Positions 7,662 through 15,828 of a stretch of 64,000 bases of DNA are shown in pieces. The DNA is from Bog-473 sp963783965 (GTDB taxonomy: Bacteria > Actinomycetota > Acidimicrobiia > Acidimicrobiales > RAAP-2), in the NCBI GenBank assembly GCA_963783965.1, contig CAWAPQ010000008.1, positions 1 through 64,000 of the forward strand, in the 5' to 3' direction. The position numbers and the translations under genes are program-made. Position 1 is the first letter of the stretch, and each line of letters opens with the position of its first letter. The notes below the pieces were generated by a model. It made no database searches, was not told the origin of the DNA, and saw only the letters and a list, made by a program, of their open reading frames with translations.

Positions 7662-8692
7662 GCAGAGCCATCGTGTTCAACGGGGATGAGACCTGGGAGA
7701 TGCGAGATCTTCCCGTACCTGAACCCCAACCGGGAGGAGCCGTGTTGCGGGTGGAGGCGACCGGCCTTTGCCACAGCGATGTCGACCATTTCCGCGGCCA
7801 CGTCCACACCTCGTGGGGCGGGGCGTTTCCCTCCATCCCCGGGCACGAGATCGTTGGCCGCATCGAGAAGATTGACGCGGCCACGGCTGCGGAGTGGGGT
7901 GTCTTGGAGGGCGATCGGGTCGCCGTTCGAGAGTTGGTGATCACCGCAGCCGGGTACCGAATTTACGGCCACGACTTCTCGGTCGATGAAGGGTCGGGAC
8001 TCTTCGGGGGGTTCGCAGAGCATCTCGAGCTTCTGCCCGGTTCCTCTGTCTACAAATTGCGAGAGGACCGACCTGCCTCGGAACTCACGGTCTTCGAGCC
8101 GCTGAGCTGTGCCGTGACGTGGGTCGAACCGGTGAGCGAAGGCGATGTGGTGGTCATCGAAGGCCCGGGCCACATGGGAATGGCCTGCATCGTCGCCGCC
8201 CGCGCCGCGGGTGCGGCCAAAATCATCGTGACGGGCACAAATGCTGACCAGTTCAGGCTGGACCGGGCTCTTGCAATCGGGGCGGACCATGTGGTGAACG
8301 TCGGCGCCGAAGATCCCCTCGACACCGTCTTGAAGCTGACCGACGCGCAAGGAGCGGACGTCGTCATCGACGCTGCCTCTGGCAATCCGGTGACCGTCAA
8401 CCTCGCCATGGATCTGGTCAAAAAGGGTGGACACGTAGTCATCGCGGGGATGAAGGACAAGCCACTCGAGGGCTTTCACAGCGACTGGATACCGACGCGG
8501 CGGATCACAATCCACCCCGGCGCCGGCCTCGACACCGAAGGAGCCGTGGCCTTGTTGAACCAGGGTGAGATTCCAACGGCAGAACTTCTGGGCGACTCCT
8601 TTCCCCTCGAACGCTTCGAAGAAGCCTTCGCACTCCTCACCCGCCAGACGGCGCGCGACTCAATTCGCGTCGCGCTCACCATGGATTCGTGA
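7658..8692 (+). CDS. Zinc-type medium-chain alcohol dehydrogenase (MDR)
   Basis: A 344-residue MDR enzyme. The catalytic zinc ligands are visible as C in GLCHSDVDH and HE in PGHEIVGRI; the nucleotide-binding region is GPGHMGMACIVAARAAG followed by IIVTGTN. The four-cysteine structural zinc lobe is replaced by a shorter segment, so it belongs to a subgroup without structural zinc. It would oxidise an alcohol or polyol to a carbonyl with NAD(P)+. Its start overlaps the preceding stop (GTGA) and its end overlaps the next gene, placing it firmly in the operon. Confidence 0.87.
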   Translation: MSRAIVFNGDETWEMRDLPVPEPQPGGAVLRVEATGLCHSDVDHFRGHVHTSWGGAFPSIPGHEIVGRIEKIDAATAAEWGVLEGDRVAVRELVITAAGYRIYGHDFSVDEGSGLFGGFAEHLELLPGSSVYKLREDRPASELTVFEPLSCAVTWVEPVSEGDVVVIEGPGHMGMACIVAARAAGAAKIIVTGTNADQFRLDRALAIGADHVVNVGAEDPLDTVLKLTDAQGADVVIDAASGNPVTVNLAMDLVKKGGHVVIAGMKDKPLEGFHSDWIPTRRITIHPGAGLDTEGAVALLNQGEIPTAELLGDSFPLERFEEAFALLTRQTARDSIRVALTMDS

Positions 8693-9468
8693 TGGACGAC
8701 CTTAAAGTGGATCAGGCCTACCAGGAGGTGATGGGCGCGGAGCCGCCCGTGGCAACCACACCGTTCGCCCAGGCAACCCGGGAGTGGCTTTTCGGCAACA
8801 TTTGGGCACGTCCGGGCCTCAGTCGTCGCGACCGGCGTTGGGTCACGTTGACATGCGTCGCCGCGGCCGACGCCCCTGGTCCCATCGACGATCAGGTCTA
8901 CGGTGCGCTCAAGAGCGGTGACATCGAGCTCGAGGCCTTACTGGAGTTCGTTCTCCAATTCGCGGTCTATTGCGGATGGCCGAAGGCCTCCCATTTCGAG
9001 ATGGTGGTCGCCCGCCAGTGGGCCCGGGTCGAACAGGAGGCCGGGCGTGAAGTCACCACATGGCCGGAGCTCTCGAATGCGACCCTCGGTCCGAACGACT
9101 GGTCGGAGCGGATGGAAATGGGCGTGGAGGAGTTCGTGAGCGTGAACCTCCTCCCGGCACCTGCTCCGGAGACCCCATACCGTCATGCTGGCATTCTCAA
9201 CTTCGTCTTCGGTCACGTGTGGCAGAGGCCCGGTCTCACGCGAAAGGAACGGCGGATCGTCACCGTGGCCTCGGTCGCGATCGACGACTCGCCGATGCCG
9301 CTCAAAACCCACGTCCGGTCAGCCATCCTCTCCGGTGACATCAGCAAGGAGGAGATGGATGAGATCGTCCTCCAGTTCGCCGCCTACTACGGCTTTGCCA
9401 AGGCGGAGGCGCTGAGTGGGGCGGTCGAGGATGCCTGGGCCGAGAAGCTGCAGGTCGCAGGTGAATAA
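8692..9468 (+). CDS. Two-domain carboxymuconolactone decarboxylase-like protein
   Basis: A 258-residue protein made of two tandem gamma-CMD-like units. The first spans about 25-110 (RPGLSRRDRRWVTLTCVAA ... FVLQFAVYCGWPKA) and the second about 160-245 (RPGLTRKERRIVTVASVAI ... IVLQFAAYYGFAKA). The repeats line up well, showing an internal duplication. The family includes gamma-carboxymuconolactone decarboxylase and many catabolic proteins of unknown role. The AhpD-type CxxC is absent. Start ATG at 8692 overlaps the previous stop (TGATG); a GTG at 8689 is an alternative. Confidence 0.83.
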   Translation: MDDLKVDQAYQEVMGAEPPVATTPFAQATREWLFGNIWARPGLSRRDRRWVTLTCVAAADAPGPIDDQVYGALKSGDIELEALLEFVLQFAVYCGWPKASHFEMVVARQWARVEQEAGREVTTWPELSNATLGPNDWSERMEMGVEEFVSVNLLPAPAPETPYRHAGILNFVFGHVWQRPGLTRKERRIVTVASVAIDDSPMPLKTHVRSAILSGDISKEEMDEIVLQFAAYYGFAKAEALSGAVEDAWAEKLQVAGE

Positions 9469-10321
9469 AGAGGTCAGCGCTCCTGGGCGGTCGGCCGTCG
9501 ACCTGCGGGTCGGCTTCATCGGTCTCGGCAGTCAGGGCGCCCCTATGGCCCGTCGCATCCGCCAATCCGGTTACCCATTGGCCCTTTGGGCCCGCCGGTC
9601 CGAATCGCTCGAGGCCTTCTCCGAGACTGGCGCAAGGTTTGCTGGCACGCCTGCCGAGCTGGGCACACTCAGCGACGTGGTCGGAGTCTGCGTGGTCTCC
9701 GATGCCGACGTCGAGGCGGTGGTGCTCGGTTCAGAAGGAGTCCTTGCGGGGATGCCGGAAGGCGGCGTCCTGGTCATTCATTCGACTGTGCATCCGCAGA
9801 CATGCCTTCGGCTGGGCGAAGCAGCAGCTGATTTCGGTGTCAGCGTCGTTGACGCGCCCGTCAGCGGGGGAGGGGCGGCCGCGGAAGAGCACCGCCTCCT
9901 CGTCATGGTGGGCGGTGCGGAATCGGACGTTGACATCTGTCGTCCGGTCTTCGAGACGTTTGGCAATCCGGTCATCCATCTCGGGCCCCTGGGATCTGGC
10001 GAAGTGGCCAAACTCCTGAACAACCTTGTCTTCGTTGCTCACCTGGGCGCAGCTCTCGAGACCTTCGCCTGCGCGGAAGCGCTTGGTGTCGAACCCCTCG
10101 CGCTCGCTGACGTCCTTTCCCACGGAAGCGGTGGGAGCCGGGCACAGGCCATTTTGGCCGCCAGCGGGTTTGACACCTCAGGTGTGCGCGGAGCCAGTGC
10201 GTTGTTAAAAAAGGATGTCGACCTCGTCACGGATGTCTTCCGATCGAGGAACATTTCTGAGCCCTCGACTGTCGTGGATTCGGCCAGACGCGCACTCACG
10301 ACACTGGAGGGTGCCGCGTGA
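9461..10321 (+). CDS. 3-hydroxyisobutyrate dehydrogenase-family oxidoreductase
   Basis: A 286-residue beta-hydroxyacid dehydrogenase. It shows the dinucleotide-binding GLGSQGAPMA at about 23-32, the substrate loop DAPVSGGGAAAEE, and the catalytic lysine in GSGEVAKLLNN. The GTG at 9461 is chosen because it overlaps the end of the CMD gene by eight bases and precedes the normal N terminus. Such enzymes oxidise beta-hydroxy acids or reduce semialdehydes with NAD(P). It probably acts on a downstream acid in the pathway of this operon. The substrate is unknown. Confidence 0.87.
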   Translation: MNKEVSAPGRSAVDLRVGFIGLGSQGAPMARRIRQSGYPLALWARRSESLEAFSETGARFAGTPAELGTLSDVVGVCVVSDADVEAVVLGSEGVLAGMPEGGVLVIHSTVHPQTCLRLGEAAADFGVSVVDAPVSGGGAAAEEHRLLVMVGGAESDVDICRPVFETFGNPVIHLGPLGSGEVAKLLNNLVFVAHLGAALETFACAEALGVEPLALADVLSHGSGGSRAQAILAASGFDTSGVRGASALLKKDVDLVTDVFRSRNISEPSTVVDSARRALTTLEGAA

Positions 10322-10389
10322 CTCGTTGACCATGTTCTTCATGAGCGAACACAGGTGCCTCACGGGGGAGACGCAGCTGGACTGAGTGT

Positions 10390-10440
10390 CTGAGTGTGAA
10401 GCCGGGGCGGCCACCCCCGAGCAGGCTTCACCACACTCAG
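10390..10440 (+). promoter_or_regulatory. Strong stem-loop before the substrate-binding protein gene
   Basis: CTGAGTGTG (10390-10398) pairs with CACACTCAG (10432-10440). AAGCC pairs with GGCTT inside it, with a three-base bulge and a GC-rich apical helix. It sits in the only sizeable gap (185 bases) inside the operon and has no following T-run. It may be a partial terminator or a processing/stability element that sets a separate level for the binding protein, which is often needed in excess. Confidence 0.5.
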
Positions 10441-10506
10441 CCGCAGGACTCGATCGAAACATCCAAAAGACAACCCCGCTGGGGTCAAAGGGGAGGGAAT
10501 CCTGAA

Positions 10507-11811
10507 ATGCGCAGATCTGGTGAAGTATCGGTAATGAAGACCTTCGGACGTCGCAGGCGAGCGTGTCCGATGTGGACCCAACGAGCACTCCGAAAGGCGC
10601 TGCTGTCAGTCGCCGTCCTGACACCGGTCGTTGTGGTCGGAACAAGCGCGTCCACTGCGTCGGCCGCTCCGGCGCCGATCACGATCGCCTACATCACCGA
10701 CCTGACGGGGGGAGCGGCGGCAGGGAATAGCAATTCGCCCGCAGGCTTCAACGCGCGGATCGATCTCCAAAACGCCGAGGGTGGCGTCAACGGCCACAAA
10801 CTGGTCCCCCTTGTCATCGACGACCAGACGAGCCCGACGCTCATTGCCTCAGCCGTCCAAGAGGCCGATTCGAAAGCCTTGGGCATCGTGTCGCAGAGCC
10901 CGCTGTTCTTCCTCGCCGACAAATACCCTCAGCAAGCTGGTGTTCCCGTGACAGGTACCTACGACGACGGGCCTGAGTGGGGCACGCAGCCATTCACCAA
11001 CATGTTCGCCTCGGACAATGGAAGTGTTGACCCGGCGTACCCCGTGAACACGTTGATCGGCAATTTCCTCCACACCCACGGGGGCACCGTGCTCGGGACC
11101 TACGCGAACTCCATCTCGCCCAGTTCGACGCGTGCCGCCGAGGGTGCAGCTAAGGCCTTCGAACATGCTGGCGGGAAGGTCGGGGTGCTCAATACCACCG
11201 TTCCGCTGGGCGCCGTGGACTTCACGGCAGACGCACTCTCCGCCAAGCAGGCCGGCATCAATGCCATGACGCCTGAACTGGCGTCAAGTTCGAGCTACGC
11301 CTTGGCGACGGCGCTTGAGCAGGCTGGTGTCAAACTCAAGGCTGTTCTCTATGCCGATGGGTACGAGCCCGACGTCATCAAGTCGCCGGCGTGGAAGGCC
11401 GTCCAGGGCAGCTATTTCCTCTCCTTCTTCCGACCGTTCGATCTTCCGAATGCAGCCACGGAGCAGATGCAGGCGGCGCTGGAGAAGTACGCACACTTCT
11501 CCAAGACGCAGTTCCCGAGCTATTCCCAGTACGAGGCCTGGGCGGGTGCCGACCTGATGATCAAGGGCCTGCAGTTGGCGGGGAAGAATCCCACCCGAGC
11601 CGCAGTTATCAAGGATCTCCGCGGACTCAAGTCCTACGACGTGAACGGGCTGCTGCCGACTTCGATCGATTACTCCACGATCTTCGGGCACGACCCCGCA
11701 AAGCTGTGCTCGTGGGTGATGAAGGCCGAGCCGAACGGATTCGTGCCGGTCTCGTCGCAGCCTTTCTGCGGCACTGACCTCCCTGGAACCTCCACCTCCG
11801 GTTCGTCGTGA
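10507..11811 (+). CDS. ABC-transporter substrate-binding protein (branched-chain amino-acid/ANF type)
   Basis: A 434-residue exported protein. After a basic N terminus a hydrophobic segment (LLSVAVLTPVVVVGTSAS) ends at an Ala-rich cleavage site (TASAA-PAPITIAY). The mature part has the type-I periplasmic-binding fold (ITIAYITDLTGGAAAGN, then GGVNGHKLVPLVIDD). GGAGGG at 10492-10497 places the start at the ATG at 10507. It has no lipobox cysteine at the cleavage site. It would bind a small carboxylate or amide outside the membrane and deliver it to an ABC permease, but no permease or ATPase genes are in this operon. It may capture the pathway substrate for a transporter encoded elsewhere. Confidence 0.85.
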   Translation: MRRSGEVSVMKTFGRRRRACPMWTQRALRKALLSVAVLTPVVVVGTSASTASAAPAPITIAYITDLTGGAAAGNSNSPAGFNARIDLQNAEGGVNGHKLVPLVIDDQTSPTLIASAVQEADSKALGIVSQSPLFFLADKYPQQAGVPVTGTYDDGPEWGTQPFTNMFASDNGSVDPAYPVNTLIGNFLHTHGGTVLGTYANSISPSSTRAAEGAAKAFEHAGGKVGVLNTTVPLGAVDFTADALSAKQAGINAMTPELASSSSYALATALEQAGVKLKAVLYADGYEPDVIKSPAWKAVQGSYFLSFFRPFDLPNAATEQMQAALEKYAHFSKTQFPSYSQYEAWAGADLMIKGLQLAGKNPTRAAVIKDLRGLKSYDVNGLLPTSIDYSTIFGHDPAKLCSWVMKAEPNGFVPVSSQPFCGTDLPGTSTSGSS

Positions 11812-12719
11812 CCATCTCCTACGAGGTGTCTCACCTGCGCACCCTTGAAGCTGAGGCCGTCCACATCATTCGTGAAGTGGCGGCCGGCTTCGAGCGGCCC
11901 GTGCTGTTGTTCTCGGGCGGTAAGGACTCCGTGGTCATGCTCCACGCTGCGACGAGGGCGTTCTGGCCGGCGCGTCCGCCCTTCCCGATCATGCACGTCG
12001 ACACGGGACACAACCTGCCCGAAGTGATCGAATTCAGGGACCGAGTGGTCGAGACGCTGGGCGTGCGGCTGATCGTGGCGCGGGTTCAGGACGACATCGA
12101 TGCCGGAACAGCGATCGAGGAGACAGGGCCCCGGGCCAGTCGGAACCGCTTGCAAACGGTGACATTGCTCAGGGCCATCCAGGAACACGGCTTCGATGCG
12201 GTTTTCGGGGGTGCTCGGCGCGACGAGGAGAAGGCACGGGCCAAGGAGCGGGTGTTCAGCTTTCGTGACGAGTTCGGCCAGTGGGACCCCAAGAGTCAGC
12301 GCCCCGAACTGTGGAGCCTCTACAACGGGGCCCACCGGAAGGGCGAGCACATCCGAGTCTTCCCGCTGTCGAATTGGACCGAGCTTGACATCTGGCAATA
12401 CATCGCCGAGGAGGACATCGAGCTGCCGTCGCTTTACTACGCCCACCGGCGAGAAGTGTTTGAACGGGACGCGATGCTTCTGCCGCTATCGCCTTTCGTC
12501 ACGGTGATGGAGGGCGAGGAGGTGTTCGAGGCGAGTGTGAGGTTCCGCACGATTGGGGATGCCACCTGCACCGGCTGTGTCGAGTCAACCGCCTCCGGGA
12601 TCGAGGCGGTCGTGGCAGAGGTTGCGGCCTCCAGACTGACCGAGAGGGGAGCGACGCGGGCGGATGACCGGGTATCCGAAGCGGGCATGGAAGACCGGAA
12701 GAAGGAGGGCTACTTCTGA
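11808..12719 (+). CDS. cysD: Sulfate adenylyltransferase subunit 2 (CysD)
   Basis: A 303-residue ATP sulfurylase small subunit. The PP-loop SGGKDS lies at 36-41, followed by HVDTGHNLPEVIEFRD and GGARRDEEKARAKERVFSFR, all diagnostic of CysD. With CysN it makes adenosine 5'-phosphosulfate from ATP and sulfate. The start overlaps the binding-protein stop (GTGA) and the end overlaps cysNC (TGATG). In this operon it serves the sulfotransferase and not cysteine synthesis, since no cysH or sulfite reductase gene accompanies it; that role is inferred. Confidence 0.95.
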   Translation: MTISYEVSHLRTLEAEAVHIIREVAAGFERPVLLFSGGKDSVVMLHAATRAFWPARPPFPIMHVDTGHNLPEVIEFRDRVVETLGVRLIVARVQDDIDAGTAIEETGPRASRNRLQTVTLLRAIQEHGFDAVFGGARRDEEKARAKERVFSFRDEFGQWDPKSQRPELWSLYNGAHRKGEHIRVFPLSNWTELDIWQYIAEEDIELPSLYYAHRREVFERDAMLLPLSPFVTVMEGEEVFEASVRFRTIGDATCTGCVESTASGIEAVVAEVAASRLTERGATRADDRVSEAGMEDRKKEGYF

Positions 12720-14572
12720 TGTCCGAGCTCTTGCGTCTCGCCACCGCCGGCAGTGTCGACGATGGGAAGTCCACCCTTATCGGCCGATTGCTCTACGACT
12801 CCAAGTCGATCTTCACGGACCAGATAGAGGCTGTGGAACGCACGTCGCGCGAGCGAGGTGACGAGTACACCAACTTGGCCCTCTTGACCGACGGTTTGCG
12901 TGCCGAGCGCGAGCAGGGCATCACCATCGACGTTGCCTACCGCTACTTCTCGACACCCCGACGGAAGTTCATCATTGCCGATACGCCTGGACATATTCAG
13001 TACACCCGCAACATGGTCACCGGCGCATCCACTGCCGACCTGGCTCTAATCCTCATCGATGCCCGCCAGGGGGTGTTGGAGCAATCCCGCCGGCATGCTT
13101 TCATCGCCAGCCTCCTCGGCATCCCCCACCTCGTGGTGTGCATCAACAAGATGGATCTGGTCGACTGGTCATTCGAGCGTTTCGAGGAGATTCAAGAGGA
13201 GTTCCGCAGCTTCGCCATGAAGCTCGATGTCCACGATCTCTCGTTCATCCCGGTGTCGGCACTGTTGGGCGACAATGTCGTCGATCAGAGCCCGAACATG
13301 CCTTGGTACGACGGCCGCCCGTTACTACAGCACCTTGAAGCAGTCCATATCGCCTCGGACCGCAACTTGATCGACCCTCGGTTTCCCGTCCAGTACGTGA
13401 TTCGCCCGCAGTCCGGGTCAGACCCAAGCCTGCACGACTATCGCGGTTATGCCGGCACCGTCAGCAGTGGCGTTTTCCAGCCCGGGGACGAGGTTGTCGT
13501 GCTCCCGTCGGGGTTCACTTCCAGAATTGCCGAGGTGAGAGCCCCTGGCGGTGCCCTGATGGATCGTGCGTTCCCACCCCATTCGGTCACCATCAGCCTC
13601 ACTGATGACATCGATGTGAGCAGGGGGGACATGCTGTGTCGTCCTAACAACCGTCCGTCAGTAGGACAGGACATCGACGCCACGGTCTGTTGGTTCTCTG
13701 AACAGTCGACCCTCAGCGCGGGGAAGAGGTATCTCATACGCCATACGTCACGATCCGTGATGGCATCGGTCGAGGTGCTCGAATACCGGCTCGACATCAA
13801 CACGTTGCATCGGGACGAGAGTGCTGACTCTCTCGCCCTCAATGAAATCGGTCGGGTGCGGTTGCGAGCTCAACAGCCACTCATGTTCGATCCCTACCGG
13901 CGCAATCGCTGGACCGGTGGTTTCATCCTGGTCGACCCGGTCACAAAGAGCACCGTGGCGGCCGGCATGATCATCGGCGGGGAGCAAGCGTCGCTGGCCC
14001 GGAACGTCACGTGGCACGCCACGGCGGTGGATCGAAGCCAGCGGGGCGTCCTGGGCGCGACGGTGTGGCTGACCGGTTTGCCCGGGTCGGGGAAGTCCAC
14101 GGTTGCAGTAGAGGTAGAGCGTCGACTCGTCGAAGCTGGCCGAGCGGCCTATCTGCTCGACGGCGACAACCTCAGGCACGGCCTGAATGCCGATCTGGGC
14201 TTCGAGGCGGCCGATCGGGCCGAGAACGTGCGTCGAGTGGGAGAGGTGGCCCGACTGTTTGCCGACGCCGGAGTGATCGCTGTGGTCTCTCTCGTCTCCC
14301 CGTATCGTGCGGACCGCGAGCGAGTGCGAACGGACCATGGAGCCGCTGGGCTTCGCTATCTCGAGGTCTTCGTCGACACTCCCAGAGACATGTGCGAGGA
14401 CCGCGACCCCAAAGGACTGTTCGCGAAGGCCAGGTCTGGACAGCTCTCCGGCTTCACCGGGGTCGATGCTCCCTACGAACCTCCCGAGGCACCGGATCTC
14501 GTCCTTCGACCCGGTCACGGGAGTCCCTCGGCGATGGCTGATCTCGTCCTGAGTCAGCTGGGATTGCGATGA
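12719..14572 (+). CDS. cysNC: Bifunctional sulfate adenylyltransferase subunit 1 / APS kinase (CysN-CysC)
   Basis: A 617-residue fusion. The CysN part (about 1-435) is an EF-Tu-like GTPase with GSVDDGKST (11-19), DTPGH (88-92) and NKMD (143-146), which couples GTP hydrolysis to ATP sulfurylase. The CysC part has the P-loop GLPGSGKST (453-461), DGDNLRHGLN and the FTGVDAPYEPP segment, and phosphorylates APS to PAPS. The fusion is common in actinobacteria and proteobacteria. With CysD it makes PAPS, the donor for the sulfotransferase in the same operon. The end overlaps the TauD-like gene (ATGA). Confidence 0.95.
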   Translation: MSELLRLATAGSVDDGKSTLIGRLLYDSKSIFTDQIEAVERTSRERGDEYTNLALLTDGLRAEREQGITIDVAYRYFSTPRRKFIIADTPGHIQYTRNMVTGASTADLALILIDARQGVLEQSRRHAFIASLLGIPHLVVCINKMDLVDWSFERFEEIQEEFRSFAMKLDVHDLSFIPVSALLGDNVVDQSPNMPWYDGRPLLQHLEAVHIASDRNLIDPRFPVQYVIRPQSGSDPSLHDYRGYAGTVSSGVFQPGDEVVVLPSGFTSRIAEVRAPGGALMDRAFPPHSVTISLTDDIDVSRGDMLCRPNNRPSVGQDIDATVCWFSEQSTLSAGKRYLIRHTSRSVMASVEVLEYRLDINTLHRDESADSLALNEIGRVRLRAQQPLMFDPYRRNRWTGGFILVDPVTKSTVAAGMIIGGEQASLARNVTWHATAVDRSQRGVLGATVWLTGLPGSGKSTVAVEVERRLVEAGRAAYLLDGDNLRHGLNADLGFEAADRAENVRRVGEVARLFADAGVIAVVSLVSPYRADRERVRTDHGAAGLRYLEVFVDTPRDMCEDRDPKGLFAKARSGQLSGFTGVDAPYEPPEAPDLVLRPGHGSPSAMADLVLSQLGLR

Positions 14573-15399
14573 CGCTTCTCACAACGGAGAGGCTGACACC
14601 CACAGTGGGCGCTGTAGTTGAGGGCGTGGATGCCCACCGGTTCCTCGACGACGAGGCGTTGCCCGGATGGACTCTCAAAGCACTCGAGTCGTACGGCGTG
14701 CTCATCTTTCGAGCTGCCAACTTCGACGACGAAAGCCAGGTGGCCTTCAGCCGCAAACTCGGCACAGTGGAGAAGCTTGGCCATGGTGAGAACCCTGAGA
14801 TCTTCCGGGTGACCCTCGATCCGAAGAAGAATCCGATGGCCCAGTACCTCAAAGGGACGTTTGACTGGCATATCGACGGTTGCACGGAGGACATCCCGAT
14901 CATGGCCACGATGCTCAGTGCCAGGGCTGTCGCGGAGTCTGGTGGCGAGACTGAGTTCGCCAGCTCCTATCAGGCCTACGAGGACTTGCCCGAAGCAGAC
15001 AAGGTTCACTGTGAGTCTCTGAGGGTTGTGCACACCATCGAGGCGACGCAGCGTCTTGTGAATCCAGACCCCACTCCCGACGAGGTGGCAATGTGGCGGC
15101 AGCGGCCGGCCAGGGAGCACCCGTTGGTGTGGACCCACCGATCGGGGCGCAAGTCGCTCGTCTTGGGCGCCACCACCGACCACGTAGTGGGTCTGTCCCG
15201 TTCGGCAAGTCGGGTTCTGCTTGACGACCTCTTGGCCGGGGCCACTAGGCCCGAGCGGATTTATCGGCATCACTGGGAGGTGGGCGATGTCGTTATTTGG
15301 GACAACAGAGGCGTGCTGCACCGTGCACTCCGCTACGACGCCACGTCGCCCCGAGACATGCATCGCACCACGTTTGCCGGTGACGAACCAATTCAGTGA
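14569..15399 (+). CDS. TauD/TfdA-family Fe(II)/2-oxoglutarate dioxygenase
   Basis: A 276-residue enzyme with the iron facial triad in WHIDG (H101, D103) and GVLHRA (H251), and the 2-oxoglutarate-binding arginine in MHRTTFAGDE (R266). The length is normal. Known relatives include taurine dioxygenase, 2,4-D dioxygenase and the alkylsulfatase AtsK, which oxidises the carbon next to a sulfate ester and so releases sulfate and an aldehyde. As the last gene behind cysNC it may act on the sulfated intermediate. A plain hydroxylase role is equally possible from sequence. Confidence 0.85.
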   Translation: MTLLTTERLTPTVGAVVEGVDAHRFLDDEALPGWTLKALESYGVLIFRAANFDDESQVAFSRKLGTVEKLGHGENPEIFRVTLDPKKNPMAQYLKGTFDWHIDGCTEDIPIMATMLSARAVAESGGETEFASSYQAYEDLPEADKVHCESLRVVHTIEATQRLVNPDPTPDEVAMWRQRPAREHPLVWTHRSGRKSLVLGATTDHVVGLSRSASRVLLDDLLAGATRPERIYRHHWEVGDVVIWDNRGVLHRALRYDATSPRDMHRTTFAGDEPIQ

Positions 15400-15828
15400 G
15401 CGCGGATGAGGCAGATCACTCCAGGTTTGGCATGTCCGGCGACTTCGCGATGTCGGGCCCAGCCTCGTAGCTGACCGCTCTACAACTGGGTTGAGTCAGG
15501 CAGATCCGCTGGACATTTCGTGGATGGTCGACTGCTGGTTGACAAGTCGGGCCGACCGGAATGGAGGCACCGAGGTTCCTGAAATTGCGGTAGTGCCTGA
15601 CTAGCCCAAGACGTGAACTGACAGCGGATTGTGGGACTCGATTAGAGGTCGCCCGAAGATCGCCCGAAGGTCGGTCAGATCCCACGAATATCCCACGGAT
15701 TTAGATTTTGATGTCACACGAAGTTTTCCTGGCCGGGGCGTGTGGGGTTTCATTTCCCCAGGTAGAGACCCTATTTGGCCGCACCTGGAGTGTGCCAATG
15801 AGGCTCACATTGACCGAGGAGACTGCGA
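15400..15828. other. Intergenic region between the sulfation operon and IS30
   Basis: About 430 bases with no convincing gene. It contains a short tandem repeat (GTCGCCCGAAG / ATCGCCCGAAG near 15648-15670) and an 18-base stretch at about 15505-15522 that matches 15 of 18 bases in the same orientation downstream of the transposase (near 17005-17022). The left end of the IS element should lie here, but I could not identify matching inverted repeats. Confidence 0.35.

Noticed and set aside
11808..14572. cysD-cysNC as an ordinary assimilatory sulfate operon
   Set aside because: PAPS reductase, sulfite reductase, ferredoxin reductase and sulfate uptake genes are absent, and the genes are coupled on both sides to catabolic genes that include a sulfotransferase.
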